Positions 48,477 to 60,372 of a stretch of DNA of 64,000 nucleotides are shown here, piece after piece; the stretch's first letter is position 1, and each line of letters opens with the position of its first letter. The stretch is taken from NCBI GenBank assembly GCA_025201365.1, contig JAIXMF010000014.1, positions 496,001 through 560,000 of the forward strand. Reading direction: 5' to 3'. The DNA comes from Syncephalis plumigaleata. Lineage: Eukaryota; Zoopagomycota; Zoopagomycetes; Zoopagales; Piptocephalidaceae. A program made the position numbers and the translations under genes. The notes under the pieces were generated by a model that was not told where the DNA came from, made no database searches, and saw only the letters and a program-made list of their open reading frames with translations.

Positions 48477-49553
48477 ATGGTTGATTGGCAGCAGCTTGAT
48501 CCTTATTTGCACGATAACTGGCAGCATAATGCTACTAAATGGTTGGGCGTCCCACTTCATCCGCTTGGTGAACTCGACCATTATAGCTTTGTGTCGGGAG
48601 TTTACGATAGCGAGCATCCCATCGATCGAGCAACGGCGCAAGCACGTCTACGTAGTGTTCAATTCCAACTGTTGTTTGACGTACTCTTGTCCGCTTGGTC
48701 TATGCGTAATCTAATATGTGCTTAAAGCATTTCGCATTCGCACCAACGACCCAACCGTATGGTGTTGCATCTTCGGTTCACTCTTGGGAGTGGGTGTGAT
48801 TGTAATCGCCACCATTCCATGCTTACCAGTCATGTTAACTGTCGTCAAAACGTATGGTACTTTAGCGCTTCCATCAATATCTCAATTGTTTTCAGTAGTG
48901 CTATCGTATTGCACAAAGCATATCTTGCTTTGTGTAAACAACTATGGGTAGCCATCATAGGTGCTATCCTCTTGATGCCACAATTCGGCTTTCTTTACAT
49001 CCTCATCGCGTATTCCCCGGTCACACTTACCACGAGCGAGGCTTGTGTCGTTCATTACCCGGATCTCCTGCCATGGTACTGGCTTGCCGTCACCACTCCT
49101 ACAAACATATTCTTCTCGGCTATATTCACGCATGTCGTCTACAAGCAGTATCGCATCTTGGGCACCGCTGCTTGGAAAGAATTGGCACGCGATGGCATTC
49201 AGACCATGTCGCAAATTGTAGTTTGCAACATTATATGTGAAATCCTAATTGCAACACGTGTGGGCGATGGTCGCGCGGAATTGTTCTTTGCAGTTGACTG
49301 GTAAGTACTCTGTGTATTGGCGGTGACATTAGTGAACACATAGGATGATACTTATCAATTGTACAGGGTTATCACCATAACTGTCCTGGTCAATCATTGT
49401 ATCAACACAATCATCAAGTCTACTATCGTGGAAAACAATCCGAATAGAAATAATGCTGCTGTTTCATCGTTTGTCGAAATGCCAGTGACCGCCACATCGA
49501 ACGGTAGAGGATATCTGGCTACTGGCTTTGAGTCATTCGTCATACTCCGTTAG
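48477..49553 (+). CDS. Orphan seven-TM protein, copy C
   Basis: Third, most divergent member of the family, about 19 kb from the A/B pair. Start ATG 48477 (MVDWQQLDPYLHDNWQHNAT). The N-terminus again has a glycosylation site (NAT) and LGVPLHPLGELD. Then RTNDPTVWCCIFG (helix 2), NCRQNVWYFSA (helix 3), HKAYLALCKQLWVAIIG, EACVVHYPDLLPWYW (ECL2), TPTNIFFSAIFTHVVYKQY (helix 5), AWKELARDGIQTM and helices 6 and 7. The 66-nt intron (49301-49366) splits the same Trp codon of the helix-7 DW motif as in A and B. The tail differs: no RPKTSH box, instead NNPNRNNAAVSSFVEMPV, stop at 49553. Two frame breaks (near 48715 and 48850) cancel, so total length stays a multiple of three. The LINE insertion lies 250 bp downstream. 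Confidence 0.68.
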
Positions 49554-49787
49554 CACTGTTTATTCATTGCATTATTACTATCAATGGATTAGTTCCACGT
49601 TTTCGAATATCAAATATACATTATATTTATACTTATTCATTGTATATACAATGCTAGATCTTTATTATAATAAAAAGAGATGAAAATTTCAGTGATCATT
49701 CATGTAGATTTACAATAGAATCATTTTGTTTGACTCGTTCAAAGTTACAAAAGAAACATTGAATTGTTTTTATTTATTTCTTTTTTC

Positions 49788-49801
49788 CTTTCTACAAATA
49801 C
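49788..49801. repeat. Target-site duplication, left copy
   Basis: CTTTCTACAAATAC, repeated exactly at 50423-50436, bracketing the LINE fragment. A 14-bp perfect direct repeat at both edges is the hallmark of target-primed reverse transcription. Confidence 0.85.
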
Positions 49802-50422
49802 CTTCCATCGGTAGATCCCAAGCAATTATGGAAACGGATAGCTAACCCAGCAATCTCACCAAAACTCCAATCCTTCATGTGGCTGCTCAACAACAAAGGA
49901 ATTTGGAGCGGTGCGAAGGTGTCCAAGTGGGCTAACGCTATTGTTCCTTGTACACGTTGTCAACATCCCAATGAAACCCTAGAGCATTCGTTTTGGTCAT
50001 GCCCTCCAGTTCAGCAGTTTTGGACAAACATACTAGCACGATTATCAATTACTCCGTCAGCAGATTTCAATTGGAAGTCAATCGTCACACTTTCTTACAT
50101 CCTACACTCGGGCAAAGCCAGTATTACTAACCATATATCTATCATTAGCGCGCTGTGGGCCATACACAGCACTCGTATAGCCAGCATCTACAATGACAAA
50201 CCGTCTGATCACCAACATATATTCAACTCATGGTCCTATACATTACAAAATATTATACGAGCAAAATATCGCACAGCGTTAACGCTTTCGTCTACTTCGA
50301 CATTTGGTCACAAGTGGCAATGGTTATGCGATGCCTTAAATGTAAATTTTCACTCCCCATTATCGACTGATGGATAAAATTTGTTAATTTTCTTTATTGG
50401 TCAATAAAAACATTATTTCTCT
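49802..50422 (+). mobile_element. 5'-truncated LINE (non-LTR retrotransposon), 3' end of ORF2
   Basis: A 621-bp insertion between perfect 14-bp duplications. The open frame starts inside the element (LPSVDPKQLWKRIANPAISP), carries the zinc-knuckle region that follows LINE reverse transcriptases (FMWLLNNKGIWSG, then CTRCQHPNETLEHSFWSCPP), and runs without interruption to a TAA near 50378 (ending HSPLSTDG). A short 3' UTR with TTATTGGTCAATAAAAAC follows; no A-tail is seen. The reverse-transcriptase core, endonuclease and ORF1 are missing, as expected for 5' truncation on insertion. The open frame and perfect duplications mean the insertion is recent. Clade is uncertain (Tad-like is the usual fungal one). 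Confidence 0.85.
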
Positions 50423-50436
50423 CTTTCTACAAATAC
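50423..50436. repeat. Target-site duplication, right copy
   Basis: Exact copy of 49788-49801, ending 29 bp before the WDR6 start codon at 50466. Confidence 0.85.
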
Positions 50437-50465
50437 GACGTGTTTATCTTGTGTTGACGTGCACC

Positions 50466-53400
50466 ATGTCTAATACCAGTTGTTCTAAACATATCGCTGA
50501 TATTCAGGTACTTTACTACTCGTAATCAGTTTGCTATTATGCTAATAATAATAATAATATTGTTGTCATTTCATAGGTAAAGAAATGTGCACTAATAGGT
50601 CCTGTTACGGCGGCTCAGTTCCTTTCCGACACACTTGTACTAGTGGCCGTTGGCTCATTCGTAAGGCTCTATAAAGCTAGTACGGGTGAATTACTAGGAC
50701 AGCAGGATGTATTGGGATCGGTACGTGTTCACCACATAATAGCAGGTAACTCTCATTATTGATTGGTATGGCACACTACTCTCACCGCTGAGTATTCGTT
50801 ATTTAGCAAAACATACGGCTACAGGAGAAGGTGGTAAATCCAATACGTATTTAGTCGCTATAGCTGGTGGAAAATCAATAACATTTATGACGGTGCAGCC
50901 ACATGCGACAACCGAGTAAGCATACTACTTGCCAAACATTTCATTATTCCTACTCTGTCTAATTGGCAATCAAAAAAGTCTACTACAGGTTGTTCAACCT
51001 ATTGTGCAGCTATGCGACTGGATACTTGATGTACAATGGATATACGCAGATGATGACATGGTAGGTAGCATCTATTATGCAATACAGACTAGTTTACATC
51101 TAATCATTCTTGTCTTCTCTTACAGGAATGTAAGAAAGCACCCGTTAAATTAGCTATTATCTATGCGCATAACTTCGTGGAAATATGGTCCTATCCCGAA
51201 ATGAAGCAACTACATCGTGTTTATTGCGAGGAGAAGTGTCTTTTGTTCGTAGAATCGATCATTGGTTAATGTAGACATCAACTAATCGTATATATATATA
51301 TTCATTAATGCTAGATATGCAAGTCGTTTTTACGGACATCATTTATCTACGTTGAATCTTGCTGTTGGTACAGTGTTCAACAAAATACTTTTATGGTCAC
51401 CATGCGCTAGATTGGACAACAATGACAATGATGATTCTACGGTGGATGTACAACTTGTAGGCCATGAAGTGAGTAAATGAATGAATAGTATCAATTATAT
51501 TTCTTAGTAATGACATCTATCCTATAGGGTGTAGCGTTTAAACTACGATTTAGTCCAGATGGTCAGCATTTAGCATCTGTTTCCGATGATCGTACAATTC
51601 GTATTTGGTCATTGATGGATACAAAGTGAGTTACACACACTATGTAACCATTCTAATATCTATAGATATGCTTATACGGTCGATTAGAAAAGCACCCACC
51701 GTGTTATTTGGTCATCAAGCACGTATATGGGATTGCCAGTTTATCGATGATTTATTAATAAGTGTATCTGAGGCAAGTCGAATGAATAACTAGTATTTGA
51801 TATAATGTTACTAATATACATCATTTATAGGATTGTACGTGTGTGGTATGGAAGATGGAGGAGAATGGTGAAGATTCTCGTCGTATCGCTGTATGGGATG
51901 GTCACTATACCAAGAATGCATGGTGTTTGGCAGTAAATCCATCACGTACACTTGTTGTATGTATTTGATGATTATTCATTTGTTATTTACTCGTTACTGA
52001 TTCATTCATGGTCATTTAGGTAACAGGCGGTGATGATGGTGGTATTCGAGTTTGGCCATTAGCATCAGTAAAGGATCAGCTAATCGGTAATAATAGATGT
52101 GATTATAGTACGAGTAATTGATGCATACTAATTGTCATGATAGATTCGAGTGATCAAATGCAACCAGTAGTTCTACCAGATCCAAGTAAATACTGCTTGA
52201 ATGGCAGTTTATCCAAGGTAAATAATACTAGTAATAACAATCGTATAAACAATACAGCTCAATGAATGATTGATAGGAAGTGGCATCAAAGGAAGGTATA
52301 CGTAACTTTGTCTATATTCATCCAGGCATGATTATTGTTAGTACATTCTCGGGGTAAGTAATCTGTTATAAATGAACAAGTAATAGATGATTTATAGTAA
52401 TATTACATTCAGTTATATTCTGAGATATGCTCTATACGAAGATACATGGCATTCCATATATCAAGATGCTGCTTTAATAAGTTACTGTATGATGACAGCC
52501 TCACCTGATGGATCATTTATCGTATGTGGTTCAATTACCGGTCAATTAACATTATTAGCAATTGAAGATAATGAACAGGTATGAATGGCGTGTCAATACA
52601 TATGTGTGTCATTTAGTAACCTTTATTTCTAATACGTCATTTATACAAATAGCCATTACAACAATGGAAACCTCATACAGAAAAGATATTCGATATTTAT
52701 ATTCTGCAAACAAATCGTAAGTAGACATGATTGTTATATTTTAGTAGTTGTTATTAACATCAACTAACATCGATTCATACTATTAGACAATGAGTCGGTG
52801 TATGACATATTATCGATTACTTGGTTGGGTGATTTAGTATGGTATCGCTATGATAGGGTAAATGTAAGTGGCAATAATAGTAAATGTCATTACTACAGGA
52901 TTATATCTGATAGTATTGTACAGAATACGTTAATACCTAGAGCAAAACTTGTACCTCCACCTCATACAGTAGTAGTATCAGTGGATATTGATCCAACAGA
53001 GCAATTATTAGTATGTGGTTCACGGGAAGGTGCCCTACTTGTGTATGATCTCTCGAGTATTCCATCCGAGTATAATGCAGATACAGCAATCGTTGCTATT
53101 CAACCAGTATGGGAACTACGACGATCACATGGTAGAAATGCAGTTACTACAGTAGCTTTTCGTAGACAACCAGGTACAGAAGAACTTGTTGTGTGGTCAA
53201 CAGGTCGAGATGGTGCCTATGCACAATGGCGTGTTCATCAAGCATTAGTCACACATGAACATACTAGTGATAGTGATAGTAAAGAAGAAAGAACCATCCG
53301 GCTAGAGCGTATATTCTACTCCAAAGTGACCAAAGGATGGCTAGAACGAGTAAGTGAAATATTGACTACTACTACTACTAATAAGAGTGAATTATTACAG

Positions 53401-55865
53401 ATCTATTTCATGGATAATCAAGTATTACTCGGTGGATTCTTTCAGAAACGATTCTTCCTCTACAATGAAACACGTCACTACGAGGTAATCAATGAATGGA
53501 TGAATGGATGAATGAATGTGAACTATTAGTAAGTGAATACTAACAAGCGCATTGTTAGATGTTATCGGTGGCATGTGGTGGTTCTCATCGTCGTTGGCGA
53601 TTCCTTATTGGTAATGCAAAACTAGAGAATACCGTGTTTTCCTTTATGCGTATGGAGAAGGTTTGTTCATCATTTAATGAAATAAGAGAATGTGAGATTA
53701 CTTACAATTGAATATCTATCAATATCTATCTATCTATTAGGTACTTGTGTATTCGGTGACACAATCAGCAGAACTATCTATACCTCCAAAATTACAGGTT
53801 AGTCCATTATAATGAATATCATTTCAATAGAATGATTCTTAACCATATGAATGATATAGGGAAATCTACACGGTCGAGAGATACGTACTATTCAATGGAT
53901 AAGTAAGTAGTTAGCATTGTTGTATAATAATCAGCTTATTGATATATATATGTATACATAGACATGAAAGAACATCCTATACTATTATCAGGAGGCGAGG
54001 ATGGTTATTTATGCTTGTCACATTGTAAGTATTCATGTTGCATGACTATCATCTGTATTACACATTACTAATAAGTGCTATAGTGATTACAAACACACAC
54101 GACATGTCTATTGTGCCCTATTGTCGGATTAAAGCACACTCATCGGTCATTAGAGCATCTGCACTATCAGATCACGGTATATATAATTAATATCATCATC
54201 ATAATAATACGTAAAACTAAACTATATTACTAGATAACTTATCTCCACTATTGGTTACATGTGGTGGTGCTGATGAACTACGAGTATGGCGTGTTCATAT
54301 CGAATCAACTACTGCGACAGATGACATCACACTAGGGAAACAAACATTACCGGCAATATCTGTTTATGAATTGAGTAGTTGTCCATCCACCAAGTAATAC
54401 CGATACAGTAGATACTAGTCTATACATTTGTATATTAACTCTTTACTATTATTACTATTACTAATAACTAGTGTACCATTCGAGATTCGTATTATGGATG
54501 TTTGTGTATTCTCATTGCAACAATTCTTTACTGAACGTAACACAGACCATCCCATTAAGAGTAAATCAACTGATACAACACATATTATTACTGCTGTTTA
54601 TTCGGATGCATTTGTGCGTGTAAGTATGCATACACTAACAGTATAATTAGTCATCTCATTGATGTCATGAACATGATTAGATATGGGCCTTCTCTGACAC
54701 TACTAAATCATGGCAATGTCTTGCTCAATCTGATGAACATCAGAAATGCATACTTTCCTGTACCATGATTTGGTATAATGGTAAGTACTAATAGCTATAG
54801 CTATATCGATTATTAATATTAATATTAATATAGGACATCCACTATTAATAACTGGTGCCACAAATGGCAGGTATGCATTATTAGTATTACTATTATTAGT
54901 GTATAATTATTGATTTATATGACAATTATGAATAGTGTTTATGTCTGGGATATTACGACAGTATTGACATCTCACTATGAAGGTGAGTATCAGTGCTGCA
55001 TACATGCCAATCCATGGTAACTCAAATGGCGTATTTTTATATAAATAGATCAATGCAATGATAATGATGCATCTATTGCAGATGATGTAGTGCATCTGCA
55101 TCCATTGCTAAAAATGCCATCTCTACATCAATCCGGTGTTAATTGTTTAGATGCTACTATAATGCAGTCTTCCTCTTCTTCCTCTTCTATATTCATTGCT
55201 ACAGGTGGTGATGACAATGCACTTCATGTAGTGGAACTAGTTGCCATCAAGGATAATCCATGTCAACTAGCTATCAAACAAATGATACATGAACCTAATG
55301 CTCATGCATCTGCTCTACAAGGTTAGTAATAATGTGTACACTACAATGCTTGGCTAACCATTTACCACTGCTCTCTTATTTATTTCTATCAAGGATGTCA
55401 ATTCCTTACAAGTTGTAATGGTCTCTTAGTGACAGTGGCATGGGATCTTAGACTGCAATGGTGGCAATTGACCGAGACATCTGCCACAAGCATTGAATGC
55501 ATACCGCAACCATTCGGCAGTTGCTTGTCACAAGACAGGAGACATGAATTGATGGAACGGCATGTCAAGCCTGCAGATGCAACGACTTCACTTGCATTGG
55601 TACACTCCACGGTGTTAAACGTCACCGATCCATCAGCACTGACCATACTAGATACATCAGTCATGAATACAAGTGATCAACGCTCTATTCATCATGATAA
55701 TGATGACACATCTTTGTGAGTAACAATCTAATTAATTAATTAATTGATTTACTTATTCATATATATCATAGATCTTCACCTTTATTAGCTATAGCTGGTA
55801 TGGGTGTGCAAGTTGTACGTATGACATCAACAACGCGTTCAGTAACAGCTGGCCTGCCAAGCTAG
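50466..55865 (+). CDS. WDR6: WD-repeat protein of the WDR6/RTT10 family
   Basis: Large beta-propeller protein; in other eukaryotes it partners FTSJ1/TRM7 in 2'-O-methylation of tRNA wobble position 34 and, in yeast (Rtt10), endosomal recycling. Start ATG 50466 ([14 protein letters not shown]), then [19 protein letters not shown]. Blades recognisable by [20 protein letters not shown] then IWSL (about 51540-51615), [134 protein letters not shown] and [13 protein letters not shown]. Ends AGLPS TAG 55863-55865. Over 25 short introns. [20 protein letters not shown] and the long open exon at ~52800-53360 fit the family. The upstream LINE sits in the leader or promoter. Confidence 0.85.
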
Positions 55866-56938
55866 ACTATCAGGTCGTACGAAACCATTTGAATTACCGC
55901 CACACTGACCAACTATACAAACAGACGTACATGCAGCATAACCCCTTTAATCTTCAACGGATTGACATCCACAGACACACAGACACGCGCAGCAGTTAAT
56001 TGAATTCAATCTATGATGACACTGTGTTATTGATAACATACAACAACAATGACGATAATCCATTATAATGCGTTGATAATGTGCATGTTAGCATAGCGTA
56101 GAATGAATGAATGAATGAATGAGTGACATGGCATGATAGCATACACATGAATAGTGAGATAATAATACGCATTCTCTAGTGCTACTACTACTACTACTAT
56201 CATCATGTGGCCCGTGACTCACTTAGGCAGGTACTTATTGTAATATTCAGTGTATGAACACACACGCATACACACACTACATACATGCATACACACTCTT
56301 ACTTCTTTCTTAAATATCCTTCCACATGCCTTAACCTCGTATGCCAGACTTTTCAATATTACATATTGCATACCTTTCTCGTTCTTTTCTTTCCTATTCA
56401 CTTCGCTTACTCGCTCACTCACCTATTGTCTCCTCTTCAATAACTACTACTACTTGTCAACTATCACGCCATTGTCACTTGTTTGTCGTATTACATTCAC
56501 TCGAGTAGTATAAGCGATCTTTGGCTAGTACATTATCGTCTTGATAAAACGAAAGCTATTTGATTCTTGTAGCTCGTTTATTTTGTTTTATCTATCTATC
56601 TATTTATCTATTAGTTCGTTTGTTTGTTTGTTCCCGCTGGCTCATTATTCGTTTTATTCGATGCTGTTCGGTGTATCGACATTGATTCTCCTCCATTAAA
56701 TCTACGCATTCATATATACCTCCTATATAGTCTTTTATTTCTCTGTGATAATTCGTGAATACTATTATAAATCATCTCTCTGCCACTACAATCCTTCTCC
56801 ATTTTGACCTATTTCGTTTCTTCTTTCCCTACACTTTAACTAATATTCTGTAAAGACTCTATTTGTTTCTATTTAATCAAGGGTGTTCAACGCCAACCTT
56901 GTTATATTCCTTACATTACTATTATTATACTTGTTATA
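55866..56938. other. Intergenic, promoter of the RapGAP gene
   Basis: WDR6 3' region, a GAAT tandem run (about 56103-56122), a CA/CATA-rich tract (about 56258-56300) and about 600 bp of strongly pyrimidine-biased plus strand up to the ATG at 56939. Hydrophobic short frames here are translations of that bias. No gene seen. Confidence 0.5.
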
Positions 56939-58553
56939 ATGTCGGTTATACTAGATAATCCACAATATGTGTTATCACCCACTGACCCGCGTGCACGTGT
57001 GGGGGCCATTATGGAGACGTTAACACAAGAGTCAGAAAAGAATATTGCGTGGTTTAAGGAGTATTTCTATGGACGAGGTAAGCTACTCTTCTATGCTATT
57101 ACTACAACATTGATAGGAATAATCATAAACATCATTGAATATCAATAGAACATGTAACATTTCTAGCGTTGGATTCACCGCGTGGACCGCTGGCCGTGTC
57201 TATCGTGGAAGATCAACGCAACTGCTATCGCGCCCTTATTCGTAGTACTCAGGTAAATGGAAACTTGTATCCGCTGATGGCACAACATTATCTAATGAAA
57301 TGATGTATATATATATATATATATAGGGCGGTGAGCGTATCTCCATTCCTATGACTAGTATTCCTACTACGTGGTTTCGACGAGTACTCGGTCTTAAACC
57401 TACAGCACAAGCTGTATTACAAGCTATCGCTGATAAAGTACCACTCGACTATTTATCAATGACCAAGAGTGCACGACTAGCTCATGAACTACTACTAATG
57501 GATGAACGTCAGGTAAGCAACGAGTGACTAGTGTGTAATAATTTGACGCTTTAGCTAAGTTACTCTATGCTAGGTTATTCGTAGTTACAAATTCGGTATA
57601 GCCTATTTGAAACCAGGTCAGACTACAGAAACAGAAATGCTAGAGAATGACTGGAGTAAGTAGTAAGGCGATAGTTTAGTTGATTGTGTATTAATTTGAT
57701 ACCATTCATCTAGATGATACTTCACCGGCATTTCGTAAATTTCTCGAGTTTATCGGTGAGAAGATACGACTCAAGGGATGGACGGGCTATCGTGCCGGTC
57801 TAGATGTACAAGGTAATGAATGAATGACATGTGTTATTTGATATCAAATACTTATGGAGATTATACCGGATATGTATATATGTAGAGGATCATACGGGTA
57901 CACATTCGATATTCTCTCGTTTACAAGGATATGAGATCATGTTCCATGTTGCACCCATGTTACCGGGACGTATTACTGATGGACAACGACTAGATCGAAA
58001 ACGACACTTGGGCAATGATATTATCCTAATTATCTTCCAAGAAGATCCACAATCAGGAGCATTCCAATTGTCTAGTATTCGTAGTAAACAGAATCGTAAG
58101 TAATGTAATTATAGCACTATAACTTCAATACACTAATGAATGATATCAATTCTAGATATCATCTGTTTCGTATCACCTAAAAATGAAGGATTCGAGTAAG
58201 TGCTGTAGTTATTATTACTAGAATACATGAATACTTACTACTATTGTTGTTGTTGTATTTGATTATTAGGATATTACTGGCACCGAGAAAGGAGGTTCCC
58301 TACTTTACTCCAGATCTACCAGAACCGGCAGTCATTGGTACAGATGCTATCTCTCGTGATTTCCTATTACATAAACGTAAGTCTATCCATATTGTATTTT
58401 ATATAGACCCTTTTTACTTATTCATTCGCTTGTTTGTTATATTATTCAGTGATCAATGGAGAGCGTGCCTCGTATAAAGCACCGATATTTGCCTCAAAGA
58501 TTACTCGAACTCGTTCCGTACTATTATACGATGTTATTGATCGATACATTTAG
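56939..58553 (+). CDS. Rap/Ran-GAP domain GTPase-activating protein
   Basis: Small RapGAP/tuberin-like GAP of about 360 residues. Start ATG 56939 (MSVILDNPQYVLSPTDPRAR). The N-terminal dimerisation-type part reads HVTFLALDSPRGPLAVSIVE and RALIRSTQGGERISIPM. The catalytic part has FRKFLEFIGEKIRLKGWTGY, FSRLQGYEIMFHVAPMLPG, then RKRHLGNDIILIIFQED (about 57990-58040), in which the Asn of GNDI is the expected asparagine thumb. It continues SSIRSKQNHIICFV and FLLHKLINGERASYKAP and ends DVIDRYI TAG 58551-58553. Seven short introns, frame intact in the catalytic exons. No membrane, PDZ or GoLoco segment is visible, so this is a minimal GAP. The target (Rap, Rheb or Rsr1-like) cannot be told from sequence. 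Confidence 0.85.
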
Positions 58554-58949
58554 ATTGGCATTCCTTATTTTATTTAGCAATTATCATTATTACTATCATT
58601 ATCATCTTCCTTCTCAATACACATACTATATTATTTTCTTTAGTCTGTATTCTGCCCTTTTGGCAATTTGATCTTACTCTCTATTTCTCTCTCTCTCCTT
58701 TCTTTCCTTTACTAATTGGATATTTATTTACTTTACTACTTTTATATCTATATTTCTTGAATATTAATCTATTTTGACAACTAATAAATCTAGCAAATGT
58801 GCCTATTTATTACTATAACTTTATTGTAATCATTCATTAGTCTAGTAGTTAATATAATAGATTTATTATAAAGATATAAATATGATACACGACACATACA
58901 CCAACTAACTGATCATTTAATGTACTGACACACTCGCTCTCTTTTTATC
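58554..58949. other. Intergenic between convergent genes
   Basis: Pyrimidine- then AT-rich spacer between the RapGAP and the minus-strand orphan gene, both of whose 3' ends lie here. No feature recognised. Confidence 0.5.
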
Positions 58950-59502
58950 CTACTCATTCCAAGTGACGTAAAGACAGAAGAATCGATGATCTATCATGAA
59001 ATAGTTGACTAATCCTGTGATTTCAGTACCGGCATGCCAGACACCACGACTGTTATAGTTTAGCATGGCATAACGTTTAATCTACAATTCAATTTAGTTA
59101 TTATCGCTGTATTGTCGATGTTAATAAGGGTACACATACCGTTTGAATACGACACAGCATATCGATGACTCTAGCTTCATTGGTATGACACATAACGTAA
59201 GTGGGCGATGTTTGTCCATTGCTCAAGGGGACTCGAGGACCCAAGGCCATCATCCAACCATCAGCGGTGGCAAACCATTCCGATTGGGTGGTCACGACAG
59301 GTGTATCATGCGATGGTAGTAATCTACCTGAAGGGACCATCTTCCTTAGCCATTCGATATCGGAGGTTGTCATATCACGCGATGGACAATAGTCGAGTTG
59401 GACACTCTTTGAGAGAAGGTTCCCCGATTGATTTAGCATATTGCTAACCGGTGGTGGTAAGGGTACGTGGGATACCACTGCATTATGATTCAAGGAAGGC
59501 AT
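58950..59502 (-). CDS. Orphan protein, 164 residues, unknown function
   Basis: Not recognised. Two exons joined across a 58-nt intron (59082-59139, GTATGT...TAG) give an exactly continuous 164-residue frame. ATG 59500-59502 (MPSLNHNAVVSHVPLPPPVS) is taken as start because further in-frame sequence upstream begins with TTG. The N-terminal ~40 residues are Pro/Ser/Asn-rich. The rest looks like a small folded domain: MTTSDIEWLRKMVPSGRLLP, EWFATADGWMMALGPRVPL, YVMCHTNEARVIDMLCRIQT and, after the intron, MLNYNSRGVWHAGTEITGL. The stop TAG is 58950-58952. The Trp/Gly-rich strands suggest a mixed alpha/beta fold. The uninterrupted splice-consistent frame argues for a real gene. Confidence 0.6.
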
Positions 59503-60372
59503 ACTGAATAACAAGCTGAATATCGATAGTAAAGTGGAAAGATGAAGACAAGGATACAAAAAGTACTGTGTTTAATAGCACGAATACAATCAATATGACA
59601 AGAACAACAAGAACAAGTAAAAATTAACGATGAATAGAACGATAATGGTAATCGAATAGTAGGATTACACTTTTATAGATAGATGTAGTAAGATAGAAGA
59701 ATATCAGTGAATGTGACACGATAATAATGCCATAGAATGATGCAATAACCGATGTAGTGCTACGAGTAAATAATATGCCGACTGATTAAGAGATGCAGAA
59801 TAGAAAAATATGCAGGCATTTATAATTCCCTACGGCAATAGTAGCAGCAGCAGTAGACGAGCATGTTAGGAGTTAACGCAGCGTTTCACTGAATTCTAAT
59901 TATGGTATACAACAAGAATGAACAATAGAGCGAGGAAAGGAAATAGGGATACAGCATTGAGTTTCTCATTCAGGCTCTCCCTATCGAGGATATAGCATGA
60001 CCATTATGCAGACTCAAGGCTTGGGTTATAATACACGTACACGCGTGCACACGTACATACAGCACTATAATGACAAGGTTAATGATAGTGAGAGTAGGGG
60101 TATTTTATTCGGCTATTTCAGGTTATACTTCATTTTATCTATATCATTCATTGATTACAAGGTATCATCACATTATTAGTCAAATGGTTGGCCTCTTAAT
60201 AGTAGAAAAATGTCACATTACAAGAATTAAACATGGATGAGTGACAAAATGGATGAGAATGATTCTAAACAACAACAACGACATCATTAACATCCTTCAT
60301 TTCTGATAGTATTTTTGTTAACTTATTACCACTCTATTATTACACGTACATATACACACACACTAGTCTAGA
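59503..60372. other. Intergenic, divergent promoters
   Basis: About 870 bp between the minus-strand orphan gene and THOC1, purine-rich on the plus strand near the former and CAACAACAACGA-like near 60270. No gene or RNA recognised. Confidence 0.5.

Noticed and set aside
56250-56513. Hydrophobic frame in the RapGAP promoter
   Set aside because: It arises from CA-repeat and C/T-rich DNA.
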